This document shows, in pieces, positions 1 to 10,849 of a stretch of DNA of 64,000 bases. Position 1 is the stretch's first letter. Each line of letters begins with the position of its first letter. The notes below the pieces were generated by a model that saw only the letters and a list, made by a program, of their open reading frames with translations, was not told the origin of the DNA and did not search any database. The DNA comes from Scalesia atractyloides (Eukaryota; Streptophyta; Magnoliopsida; Asterales; Asteraceae). The stretch lies in NCBI GenBank assembly GCA_947069175.1, contig CAMTDV010000013.1:15667001-15731000 (forward strand). Direction: 5' to 3'. Position numbers and translations under genes: made by a program.

Positions 1-216
1 AGTTAGTCATTTGTTATTAAACACTATATAGTTAGTTATTTTATACATATTTTCATAAACAAATGAAAACAAGATTCACAAAAATGATGATTTCTAGATT
101 AGTAAACTACTTTATACATGAATCAAATGGTACTTTCATATCAAACTACTTACACACTCAAACATGTAACATCTTACCTATAGAACAGGCGAGAATTGAA
201 GACACATTTATATCGT

Positions 217-1550
217 AATCACGAATAATAATAGCAACCTTATCAAGAATTATCCATTCGATTATTTTACATAAGTTCATTTTATGTTTTTTCATAAACA
301 ATAGTCAGAATTCAGATGGTGTTACATAAATATAAATTTAGATATATTGTGTATAGTCATAATCATGGTTGCAAAAGTCGCTATACGCTCCATAGTTGGT
401 CGAGCGGGAAGTTAAAAGTACTCGGCCTAGATGGAGAGTACTCGGGAGTACTCGGACATGCTAAATTTTAAAGATTTGTTTTCGGAAATTAAATATATCA
501 TGAAATAACATAAAATTACTAATAATTGTAACAAAAACGTGAAAATGATATTCATTCTTTAAATGATAGACATAGAAATTACGTCTTTTTTAAGTCAAAC
601 TCGACCTGCGTTGACCTACTAGATATGATTATGGCCGAGGTTGACCGCGTTTGATCGATTCCGAGTAATTACGTAAAGTTGAAGAAAGTCGCCATTACAG
701 CCTAACTTGGAGAGATTACTCGGAGAATATTCGTACTTGGAAACCTTGTTTTACAACCATGATCATAACAAACTTAAAATTTAATTTTTATAAACATAAT
801 ACTATATTATCAAAATAAAAACACATATAAAATATTAAGAACGAATACATGAGTTTTCCTTTAAACCACACATTTTCTATTATTATTGACATTGATCCTA
901 AAGAAAAAAAACAAGCGTATATACAAACGTGTGTGTATTTATATATATCATATTTATAATTATTTTTTTGTTTTTTATTTAAAGATAGAAAAGAAAATTA
1001 AAAAAAATAAAAGAACAAATGGGTAAATTGCCAAAATTGTCCATGAGGTTTAGAATTGCCAAAATCGTCCATGACTTAACAATACATTTTAACTGAGTTA
1101 GTGATTTGGATGGAAATAACAACAAAAATGAAACTTCAGAGACTCAGATACAAAAAGTTTCAATTTTTGACAGAAATAACAAAAGTAACCTAAATTAAGG
1201 ATTTTAGCATTTTTTCATAAACAATCATATTCAGATGGTGTTACATAAACGTAAATTTAGATAGATGGAGTATAGTCATAACAAACTTAATATTAATTTT
1301 TTTTAAACATAACACATTTTACATTACATTATTATAAACATAACACTATATTATTAAAATAAAAACACATATAAAAATATTAAGAACGAATACATGGGTT
1401 TTTTTTTTAAATCACACCTTTTCTATTATTTTTGACAATGATCTAATACATGAGTTTTTATTTTTTTTTTAAAATCACACCTTTTCTATTATTTTTAAAA
1501 ACAAGCCAACAACAAAAGTTTCTAAAATCTAACATCTTTAAAACTAAATT
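217..1550. repeat. dispersed AT-rich repeat, degenerate copies
   Basis: Blocks here recur elsewhere in the window. The stretch containing 'cagatggtgttacataaa' is at about 314 and again at about 1233. The stretch containing 'atattaagaacgaa' is at about 832, 1378, 9416 and 20395. The family is therefore shared with the tandem duplication at 9,230-21,330. No coding frame is visible. A MITE interrupts the first copy at 363-762. Confidence 0.6.
363..762. mobile_element. 400-bp MITE with short TIRs
   Basis: The ends are inverted: TCATGGTTGCAAAA on the left and the complement of TTTTACAACCATGA on the right (one mismatch in 14). TCATAA flanks both sides (357-362 and 763-768). A related copy without the insertion reads 'agtcataacaaac' at about 1273-1285, so this is a real insertion. 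Trimming the ends to GGTTG gives an imperfect 8-bp duplication (ATAATCAT/ATGATCAT), which would fit a hAT-type element. There is no internal coding capacity. Confidence 0.7.
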
Positions 1551-1684
1551 TTCCTTTGGGTAAATATTTATGGATACCCTTGAAGGTTCAGGAGGAAGTA
1601 AAGGTCATCTCGTTTATCTGGCCAAGAATAGAGCTCATGTCGCTTGATTGATGAGATTTTATTCATGTAAATTAAGAGCGTGTA

Positions 1685-2271
1685 TGGGACAGTTTGGTTT
1701 GGTTTTTACTATTAAATGTAATCATAACCTCTAGCTTCGGTTATGGGATTTCTTAACCATAACCAAAATCAAACTTCGGTTATCGTTAATCCGTTATGGT
1801 TCGTTTTTGGTAAATTTTGGTTAATTAACTAAGCAAGGTTTGAAATAAATAAGGGTGTGCACTAGGGGCGTGATGTAGGATAACTAAGACTACACTTTTT
1901 GGTTAAACTACTTACGTGAGATTCCTTATAATAAGGTAACTCTCAACAAAAAAAAATTATGATCATGACACTTCATTTCATCAAAATATAGGACATCTAC
2001 ATCAATGATCATTCTACTAACATACATTTATCTTAGTAAAAAAACCTCTATATCGTTAACGTAAAACATACATCCATTATATAGACTTAATATTATAAGT
2101 TTGGTTCGATTATGGTTATATAGGTTAACTAAAGCTTCATAACCATAACTGATTGGTCGGTTAATCAAAGTTTCATAACCATAACCATTGTTACGTCAGT
2201 TATGGTTTATAGGGTTCGATTATATCAGCTATAATTCAATTTTCGGTTATGACAGTTAATTTGCTCACCCC
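1685..2271. mobile_element. hAT-like MITE or remnant rich in GGTTATGG/CCATAACC
   Basis: The segment holds many copies of 'ggttatgg' and its complement. It contains GGGTGTGCA near 1853 and ends in TGCTCACCCC near 2262-2271, which are inverted with respect to each other. The same style of ends and inner sequence occurs at 33,644-34,361. Boundaries are approximate; 1,685-1,850 may be a second fragment. Confidence 0.4.
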
Positions 2272-3157
2272 TAATGTAAATTACCCAACTTATAAGTGGG
2301 GTTTGTATGTTCTTCTTTACGATGTTTTGTGTTTTTTTCTTTTCTTAATCCAATCAAAAAATATTTCCAACTAAAAAGTAATAATTCGAATTTCATTCTC
2401 GTTTTAATTTAATCCTTTGTTTGTATGTCACGAACAAGTTCTGACATGTATGTCAACTAGTTATTCCTGTGTTATAGGGTACCAAGCCATATATTTTTCT
2501 CTCATAACATTTACGTTTCTATTTCAGTTATTTGTATATACTATTCATAACACCATCTGAATTAGGATTTTGATAGCTGTATGATTGAAATAACATTTTG
2601 TCCAAATTATGTGTCCGACATATACAATGATAATATGTTTTCATTTCCTTTAAATAAAATGGTGATTGTGGCCGAACTGGTCGGAGAAGATGACAGGAAA
2701 TGGAGGGCATAAGAAAGAAGGTGGGTTTTGGGGTGGGGATAAGTTTGTTGTTTAAATTAGTTTCTGTTTTATTTATTTATTTAATTTAGTTTTTGTTTTT
2801 GTTTAATAGGAGATGTGTTTATAAATTATATTTCTTTTAATTATTATTCTTGATAGTAAGGGTAGTTTTGTCATTTTACTTAGACTTAACTGAAAAATTT
2901 AACGGACATCGAATGCAGGGACTATCTGAGTAATAAAGTGTAAAATCACAGGAACATGAGTATAATTTTCAAAAGTTAAGGACTATATGTGTTATTTTAA
3001 CAAACCAGAGGGAATACTCGAACATTTTACTCTTTTATCTATTTTTGGACCATTTCTTTTGATGTTCATTCGTTTACAAACATATCTTTCTTTTGAAATA
3101 ATATTAGTTTCCAAGATAATCAAACATTGTGAAATAAAAAGATATAAAAAAGGAAAG
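2272..3157. other. AT-rich intergenic DNA, no gene seen
   Basis: Short open frames only, none resembling a known protein. A stretch around 2880-2990 resembles repetitive intergenic plant DNA found next to 'ccaaaattgtccatgagg' near 1030. No promoter or RNA gene can be supported. Confidence 0.5.
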
Positions 3158-3770
3158 GTACCATTAATGGCTCATTTTTTTTATAAAAAATGGAAAGGTG
3201 TTCATACCATAGTTGTCAAAGGTGTAACGCGTACTTAAGACGTGAAGGGTAAGCTTTGGGCCTCAAGCAAGGCGCTTAAAACGCGAGATTTTTTAGACGA
3301 GTTGTTTAATATAAAGATATAGTTTATAGTATTTTAGACAAGTTTTAGGCTTCTTTAGATTTTAAGTTGATTTAGGCTGCTTCTAGGCTTGTTTAGGGTT
3401 CTTATATTTGTTTCAAACACGTTGAAACGATTTTTGACCTAAATTTAATGGAATTTGGCCTGAAAAAAGCATCCAAAGGCTTGAAAGTGGGTATTTGAAG
3501 CAAAACGATAAGACTGGGCTGGGTCTGAAAAATGGGTCTAGACGTGCACCTGGGTGAGCCTTGACAACAAAGGTCCATACAGGAGTGTAGGGGCATCCAC
3601 CATCAATAGCCCATTTTTTATATAAAAAAAATAGGAAGGGTGTCCATACAGGAGTATCGGGCGTCAACCATTAATGGCTCATTTTTTAATTAAAAAAAAA
3701 GGAAAGGTGTCTATACTGGACTATCGGGGGATCCACCATCAATGGCTTATTTTTTTATAAAAGACAAGTC
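3158..3770. repeat. short tandem repeat, about 80 bp unit, interrupted by a MITE
   Basis: Units share 'ggctcattttt', then 'ggaaaggtgt' and 'catac' followed by 'atcaatggc' or 'attaatggc'. Copies lie at about 3168-3210, 3570-3640, 3640-3705 and 3705-3765. The first is separated from the rest by the insertion at 3,211-3,569. Confidence 0.5.
3211..3569. mobile_element. MITE with GTTGTCAAGG-type ends
   Basis: The left end reads AGTTGTCAAAGGTG and the right end is the complement of GCCTTGACAAC, so the termini are inverted. It lies inside a tandem repeat whose neighbouring units lack it. A target duplication is not clear. Ends of this kind are common among plant hAT-type MITEs; there is no coding frame. 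Confidence 0.5.
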
Positions 3771-5035
3771 ACACATTCTCTGATTCTATTACTAAACTAT
3801 AATCTTTTTATACACTGTTAGAATTGAACTCTCGCCTTTTAAAAAACAAAGTTCTATCCAACAGCTTCTATCGATAAGCCAAAGATTGTTTCTTATCAAA
3901 GATTCATTTCTGTTGAGAATCAAGACCAAACGGACACCAAGAACCAAACCATTATTGGTCACTAGGCCCATCCACGTGTATTGCACGTGACTTCAATGAC
4001 TAGCCATGGAACCAGCAAGCCACTTGAGTACGGTAAGCTATGTATTTATTAGGGTGTCACTATGTATGGTTAAAAATGTTACTATGTAAATGATTAGGGA
4101 CCATTTGTATATATGGATTAATAAAGCTCAATCACCCAATACACCCACCATTATTTAGTAGTTAAGCTCATAATCTGAGTCAAAGGTTTAGAGCTGAAGT
4201 GAATGTTGTGTGCTTGTGGCAGTATTAATGGTAGGGTCGGTAGGTAATCTTTGAGGATAGGATGCATATTCACTATTAAAGGAATAATTGTTTGATTAAA
4301 GGGTTAATTGTTTAATTTTATAAGAGTAAAATGGTAATTGTATTTAAAAGTTTAATAAAAATGAGCAAATATAATATTTTAATTACTAGAGATATAAGAT
4401 ATTTGGCATAAACTTTGAGTATATATGATTTTCATCAATTTTACGGCATTAACTTTGGGTATATGATTTTCACCAATTTTACAAGAGTATATATAAAATT
4501 CTCATGTTGGGAAGGGAATACACCTAATAAAAGAGTGGGCCGGATTAGGTAACAGGCTATGATCAAATAAGTTTCGCGTCAGAACATGTCGATTTAAAGA
4601 AGTATCAACTTAGTCTGTTTAAAAAGGAGTTTTCAAGAAAATCTATTCACCTTAAAATGAGTTGTTAGAAAATGAAAATGTATAAAGTTGGGTTCTCCTA
4701 GTGGCGACGTATGCCAGTGGAGGTGACCAGTTATAAGCGAGTCAATCGGGTTGGTGAGTTGTAAAACAACAAATTAAACAGATCACGGCTTTCACGCATG
4801 CTAATAAGTACATCAACCTAAACACGACTCATTTATTAAACATTGTAACAAATTTAAAACCCGACCGATTTAATGTTATGCCTCAAATGGTGTTGGAATT
4901 TGCCTCTCTAATCCCATCTCGGAAAAAACAAACATAAATGCGAGTCACGTTTTTATCAAGGAAAAACATGTATGGTGAGTTAAAGGGTACCCATGAATCA
5001 TAAAAGTGTGTAATACACTTGTAAAATCATACATG
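3771..5035. other. intergenic DNA upstream of the translocator pseudogene
   Basis: No gene is seen. A short direct repeat ('aactttg' then 'tatatgattttca') occurs twice at about 4410-4490. The rest is unremarkable AT-rich sequence. Confidence 0.5.
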
Positions 5036-5078
5036 TATATAAATATAATATAATATAATTATATATACACTCAATCAA
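5036..5078 (+). promoter_or_regulatory. possible TATA region of the translocator pseudogene
   Basis: A dense run of TATAAATA and TATATATAC lies 35-75 bp before the inferred first ATG. Position and composition fit a core promoter, but AT-rich runs are common here, so the call is weak. Confidence 0.25.
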
Positions 5079-5110
5079 AGTCTACTTGTTTTTTCTTCCA
5101 CAAACAAGCT

Positions 5111-7939
5111 ATGGAGAGTTGTGCATTAACACTCTCTAGCTCCACTCTAACATCAACAACTTTAAACCATATCAGCCAAAACATCAGACCCAGAATCATA
5201 CCATACATATGCTTCACCAAGCAGCATCAACTACAAAACAACTTATTCGGTTCCCTCTTTACGCTCTTACTCAATCTTTAATAGTTCTACAATTTTGCAG
5301 AAGCGAATTCACAATGATTTCGCGGTTGCCAGAGCTGCTGCTTCCGCTTCTGAAGCCTCTGGCGAGTCTTCAAATGCGGCTGAAATCGGCCGGACTTTAC
5401 AACTTGCAGCCATGTTTGGAGTATGGTACCTATTGAATATCTAGTTCAACATCTTTACAAGCAGGTTGCCTCCCTCTCATTGTTACATAAATGTTATTTT
5501 GATATGTATTAACATTACAAATATTTTTTGTTTTTAGCCTATAAATCCGCATTTTGGGTGAGGTTCGTAACAGAATACTAAAATATTGTGAGGAAAAAAA
5601 AAACAAATCTATATCGTTTATTATTTTTTTTACTAGTGTTTCATATTTTTTATTTTGTTATTCTTAAATGCGAATGTGTATGTTATGTATATAAAACAGA
5701 GCGCCAAACTAATATTTTTTTTCATATGTTTATTTAGTTTTAATCGTATACCTACATATGAGTTACACATGTGTAACTTCTATACATTATTGACATTTGT
5801 TATTAATTTTTTTTATGAAAGGTGAATAAACACTGCATTTCCAACATTTTCGAAATTTTTATATAGAAGTCCAATATTGAAAAAACGATAAAGTTATTTT
5901 TTTCTTCGTGTTGTCGCAAAAATCTATGTTCAACCTAGAAACCCCTATCGTTGTTATTTAAAATGTATTGTTATAACTTATAACATTATTAACCACTAGT
6001 TAAAAGTGGATTTTTGTTGAATTTGTGTCAATTGTTGAATCATGGTGGTTAAGTGGTTAAGGTAGGGATTTCAAAGCTTTTAGCGTGCTGCGTCGGTTGT
6101 CTTGTATTTATCCTAAAACATCTATGAATTCATGTTAAAAAAAGAAAATACAAAACTTTTAAGATATTCCAGTTGTGACCACATGCTTTTGATGAATAAA
6201 TGGACAGAATAAATGCAGAAAAATGTGATCAAACAATTTAATGAAAGATATCATCAACTAATTGTACATACTGCATTTGATTTCCTACAGGTACTCAAGG
6301 TTTTCCCGTACCCAACGACGCTTACAACGTTCCAGTTTGGGTGCGGTACTCTCATGGTTTTAATTATGTGGACACTTAAACTTCATCCAAGACCAAAGTT
6401 TCATAAATCACAGGTAAACTTATATTAACTCACCGTGTTATGAATGTTTAATGTGTCCATCTGCACCTCATGTTCAAATGGTTTTATATGTCAGATTGTA
6501 CCCGTTTTAACGTTGGCAGTGGCACATACAATGGGCAATCTCTTGACAAATATAAGTCTAGGAAAAGTTGCGGTTTCTTTCACTCACACAATCAAAGCTA
6601 TGGAGCCTTTTTTCACTGTTCTCTTCTCTGTCCTACTACTTTCCAAGGTCAGTAATTCATATAAATTCATATTGGGATTTTAAAATGATTGTTTGTAATT
6701 CGATCTTACTCGTTGATTACAGACCGTCAATGTGGGTTGTTTCGTCTCTTGTACCTATTGTGGGTGGTGTGGCATTAGCGTCCTTCACCGAGGCTTCATT
6801 TAACTGGTTTAAAACCGAACCTTTAAGTCAAATTGACTAGAATAGTAGAATATATAAAGTCAAAAGTTGAGCATCACATGTGAGTGTTACAGGATTGGTT
6901 TCGCGAGTGCAATGGCTTCAAACGTCACCAATCAGTCGCGTAATGTGCTTAACAAAATGTTTATGGTCAGGAAAGAGGTAAACTTTTATTAATCAACCAT
7001 CATATATCTATAGTTAAATAAAGTATCAGTTAACTAGCTAAGCTGACATGGACAGGAAGCTTTGGATAATATCAATCTCTTCTCGGTTATGACGATCATC
7101 TCCTTTTTCTTTTTGATCCCTTTTGCATTCTTGTTAGAAGGATTCAAGCTTACTCCTGAACACATGCAGTTTGCTGTGAGTATAATCATATACATATATA
7201 ACCCATTTTGATGTATCTTGAGATGTTTTTAACATTTTTTCCTTTAGGCGAGTCAAGGTTTAAATGTAAGAGAACTATTCGAGCGATTTGTCCTCACTGG
7301 TATCTGTTTCCATAGTTATCAACAGGTACACTTTAACGATAATACTTCAAAAATATATAGAAACTTCACTTTTACGCGTTAAGAATGATTGACGTGCAAC
7401 CTGTATTGCACTTCACCTATGCTGACATGGCATGCCTGTTGTGTAAGAATGATAACGTGTCATAAATTGTCAGTCATACTAGTTGACGTGACATGCCATA
7501 AGTTGTACAAATATGGCACGTCAATTCAGCTGTCTTACACAACTGGCGAGCATGTTAGCATATGTATACAATAATACAGGTTGTGCAAGATCAAAACGCT
7601 TTTGAAAAAAGGTCATCACATTCGCAAAAATGTGTCGTGGGCAAGCAGGTTTCGTACATGATTCTATCAATGGTTTCACCGGTGACACATGCTGTGGGGA
7701 ACTGTGTTAAGCGAGTGGTGGTCATCGTGTCGTCTGTTATCTTCTTCCAGACACCAGTTTCTCCCATCAATTCACTTGGTACAAATGCTTACGATTTGCT
7801 ACATTATTTAACTTGTATAACGCGACGTTTATGGAACTCGGCTTCTTTGATTTCAGGAACTGGTTTGGCCCTTGCTGGAGTCTTCTTGTATTCGAGGGCG
7901 AAGCGGATAAAGTCAATTCCAAAGCCAAAGGCTGCTTGA
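5111..7939 (+). pseudogene. PPT: phosphoenolpyruvate/phosphate translocator (plastid inner envelope), decayed copy
   Basis: The conceptual exons match the plastid PEP/phosphate translocator family (drug/metabolite transporter fold), which exchanges phosphoenolpyruvate for phosphate across the inner envelope. Exons, bounded by GT/AG: 5111-5464 (transit peptide and first membrane segment), 6291-6413 (VLKVFPYPTTLTTFQF), 6495-6647 (LGKVAVSFTHTIKAMEPFF), 6723-6806 (LVPIVGGVALAS), 6893-6977 (SNVTNQSRNVL), 7056-7175, 7248-7325, 7649-7778 (SPVTHAVGNCVKRVVVIVSS) and 7857-7939 (AGVFLYSRAKRIK, then stop). Damage: the transit-peptide frame reaches a stop near 5279 and the next block (KRIHNDFAVARAAA) is in another frame. 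The family motif LLNIYFNIFNKQ reads LLNI-stop-FNIF, TAG standing for a tyrosine codon, and one A is missing just before the exon 1 donor. Exon 4 joins exon 3 out of frame. I see no functional reading frame; assembly error is the less likely alternative. Confidence 0.9.
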
Positions 7940-8578
7940 CTTGTACTACAAGCAAAATAAGTTATGCAATGTGATTCGCCTTAGATTAATTGTGCATATA
8001 ATAGCATTCATGATATGGATAACTATATGTATGCATTAAACAATTTCTATAGTGAGGTACTTATATGATTAGTCTACTGCATTTGTGATTGTTTGACCAT
8101 TTTTTACTTTTGTATAAACATCCAAACATAGACTCCCTAATCTACCATTGGTCACACATCGTCTGTCTAAGCACCCGCAGAGTACTAACATGATCTTTTC
8201 GAGCGCTCTTTTAACATAATCGTTGAACACAACCGCCTCCATTGTCAATGTATAGAACCAATATTCATGGCGGTGTCAAGGGTAGACACCTATCAGGATT
8301 TTATTTTGACTAGCTAACTCACTCTCCCTAATCGTAGTTCTAAATCTACACATTTATCCATTATAAGATTTGAACCCTCAAACTTAAGGAAAGGGACACT
8401 TATTAAATTCCTGAAGTTATGAACAAGTAGAAATTTGATGTATGAACAAAAAAAAGTTATAAAATATCTGTCAAATAAAATTATATGATTTCCAATTTGT
8501 TTATTTAATGAAATAACCTCTAATAAGCCCTAAATATTAAAGTACAAATTGAATAATGAAAATATTGACCACAACAAT
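7940..8578. other. 3' flank of the pseudogene, no gene seen
   Basis: AT-rich sequence with no supported reading frame, ending just before the tRNA gene. Confidence 0.5.
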
Positions 8579-8650
8579 TCCGTTGTAGTCTAGTTGGTTA
8601 GGATACTCGGCTCTCACCCGAGAGACCCGGGTTCAAGTCCCGGCAACGGA
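8579..8650 (+). tRNA. tRNA-Glu (anticodon CTC)
   Basis: The 72-nt cloverleaf is complete. The acceptor stem TCCGTTG pairs perfectly with CAACGGA. The D arm contains TAGTCTAGTTGG, the anticodon stem CTCGG/CCGAG encloses loop CTCTCAC, and the T arm is CCGGGTTCAAGTCCCGG. A and B boxes are intact. A T-rich run (about 8652-8662) follows as a likely Pol III terminator. CCA is not encoded, as expected for a nuclear gene. It appears functional. Confidence 0.95.
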
Positions 8651-9229
8651 ATTTATTTTTTTGATAATAGCAAAAATGCTTACCTTTAATTCAGTCTAGT
8701 TATTGTAAATGTTAGAAACTTTTTAGATTAAAGAACCAATCCATTTATTTGTATTTGATCTTAAAATTTGTTCCCCTCTTAAGCCTTTTGACATAACCAC
8801 TTCATGTTGTCACATGGTTTTGTATCTCATATTGACCATTCGATCTTAAAGCAACTAGTTCGAGAAAGGGCCTCTTCGAATCAAGTTAAAAAAAAGATCC
8901 AAACACGTTTTAGTGGAACAAAAAAATGTGTTGGAAATTGGAAGTATCATTTGAAGTTATTCTTGGCGACTAGAATAAAGTAGAATATATATTTTTGTTG
9001 AACAAAGTATGTAAACCGAAATCATTTAATCAACAATGGATTGATCAGTCATAGTTACTTCATGTCCTATTAAACAACAATAGATTGATCAATCATAGTT
9101 CCAAATAAAGTCATCTAGTAAAAATACTTCCAAATTCAGCTTCACCAGAGAAAGCCATCAAGTCGGTAAAGCCTGGCACAATTCCAGTTTTAACAACTCG
9201 GTCGAGAGCTCACGAACGAGTGAAAACAT
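8651..9229. other. intergenic DNA, no gene seen
   Basis: No reading frame is recognised. A short repeated phrase ('attgatcagtcatagtt', then 'attgatcaatcatagtt') occurs at about 9040-9100. Confidence 0.5.
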
Positions 9230-9832
9230 TTAAACCCCTAAGTATGAATAATAACAATAAAAATTATCCCTTCTATTATTTTGCATAAAGTATATTTTTT
9301 TTCACTCAAACAAACCTCAGAAAAATGTTACATTAGAATAAATGTTAAAAGTTGTATTAATATTGCAATATTTCTAATGTTATCGCTTTTTTTAAAAATG
9401 AAAACACATATAAGATATTAAGAACGAAAACATGGGATTTTTAAAGCCACATAACTATTTTATTGTTAGGACTTGGGCGTAGTTAGTATTTTGCCAACTA
9501 AAAAGAATAAAGCTTCAAGATCCCCCTCATATAAAACAAATTTTATGTTTACTTTTTTTTAAAGTATGACCTTAAAGATGATAATAAATTTATAATTAAG
9601 ATGGCGTTCTGAAGTTGAATAAATGAGTTCACAGTCTTACAAATTAACAAATTTGACTTTCAATTGGTCAAAACATGAATTTCATTTTCCAATTTGGGTG
9701 AATATAAGAAAACCTTAAAACAAATGTGAATTTCAATTGGTCAAGACATGAATTTCATTTTTCCAATTTGGGTGAATTTCAAATTGGTCAAGACATGAAT
9801 TTCATTTTTCCAATTTGGGTGATTGGGTGAAT

Positions 9833-9889
9833 TGATATAGGTTCATGTGAGAAAATTTAAAAGTGTGAGAAGGGTAAAAGGAATATGGT
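9833..9889. repeat. left TIR of the MULE
   Basis: Contains GTGAGAAAATTTAAAAGTG followed by GAGAAGGGTAA. It corresponds to the complement of 19617-19670, which reads GTGAGAAAATTTTGAAAATG then GAGAAGGGTAA. The arms are similar over about 50 bp but not identical, so the element is not freshly inserted. Confidence 0.8.
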
Positions 9890-10439
9890 TGTGCCATGTG
9901 TCCTGTTTTTTTAGAGATTTAGGGTATAATGGTAATTTCCTTAATAAAATCTATTGTTGGTAATTATATTCTATAACCGAACACCAGTTATTTTCGGAGA
10001 TATCCAAATCGATTTGCGCAAGATGTTGATAAAATTGCAGAGTTCATATTTGTTTTAAATTCATCAATATTCGTTTAAATTCATACGTGATTTTCGATTG
10101 AAACTCGATATATCCCCTGATAAAATCGATTTACGACTGCCATTGAAGACGCTGCATTCCTATGGAGAATCATGGATCATGTATGTTTGTAGAGTGATTG
10201 TCTGTATTAGATCTCGGGTTGTTCCATACTTGTTTTATTGTCATCGGAATGAATAAGCCTGTTCTAAATGGCGTATCTTTAGGAATGAATAACGTGGGAG
10301 TGCAAGGTGTTATTTGTTCATGTATCGCATTGTGTTTTTTATTCTTGTTAAGTTGCTTTTTTAAGGAGTTGGTTTATTTTGTTCCATATGGCGTATTTAT
10401 TAATATATGATCTGTTTTTAGACCACGTATTTCAGTGAT

Positions 10440-10810
10440 CAAAATGGCTTTCAGTTGTGTTCCTTTCATGGTGTTATTTAATTCAGTTGTGTACCTTCAT
10501 GGTGTTATTTAATACAGTTGTGTTCCTTCATGGTGTTTAATACATATAGTTGTGTTCCTGTGTTCCTTCATGGTGTTTAATACATACATTGTGTTCCTTC
10601 ATGGTGTTTATTAACGGGCTATTTGTGCTGGTGTTTAATACATACAATCATGGTGTTATTTAATTCAGCTGTGTTCCTTCATGGTGTTATTTTAATACAG
10701 TTGTGTTCCTTCATGGTGTTTAATACATACAGTTGTGTTCCTTCATGGTGTTTATTAACGGGCTATTTGTGCTGGTGTTTAATACATACAATTGTGGTGT
10801 TATTTCTGTT
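10440..10810. repeat. minisatellite, GTTCCTTCATGGTGTT unit (left subterminal region)
   Basis: About ten degenerate units, roughly 30-40 bp each, built around 'gtgttccttcatggtgtt' followed by 'tatttaat' or 'taatacata'. It lies between the left TIR and the transposase, probably in 5' non-coding sequence or an intron. The GGTGTTATTTAA core is the complement of motifs repeated in the right subterminal region. Confidence 0.7.
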
Positions 10811-10849
10811 ATATACAAATCATAATTGAAGTATCATATGTGGTGTTAT

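Noticed and set aside
10198..10829. Two plus ORFs upstream of the transposase
   Set aside because: They translate the GGTGTT minisatellite and AT-rich leader; there is no domain content.
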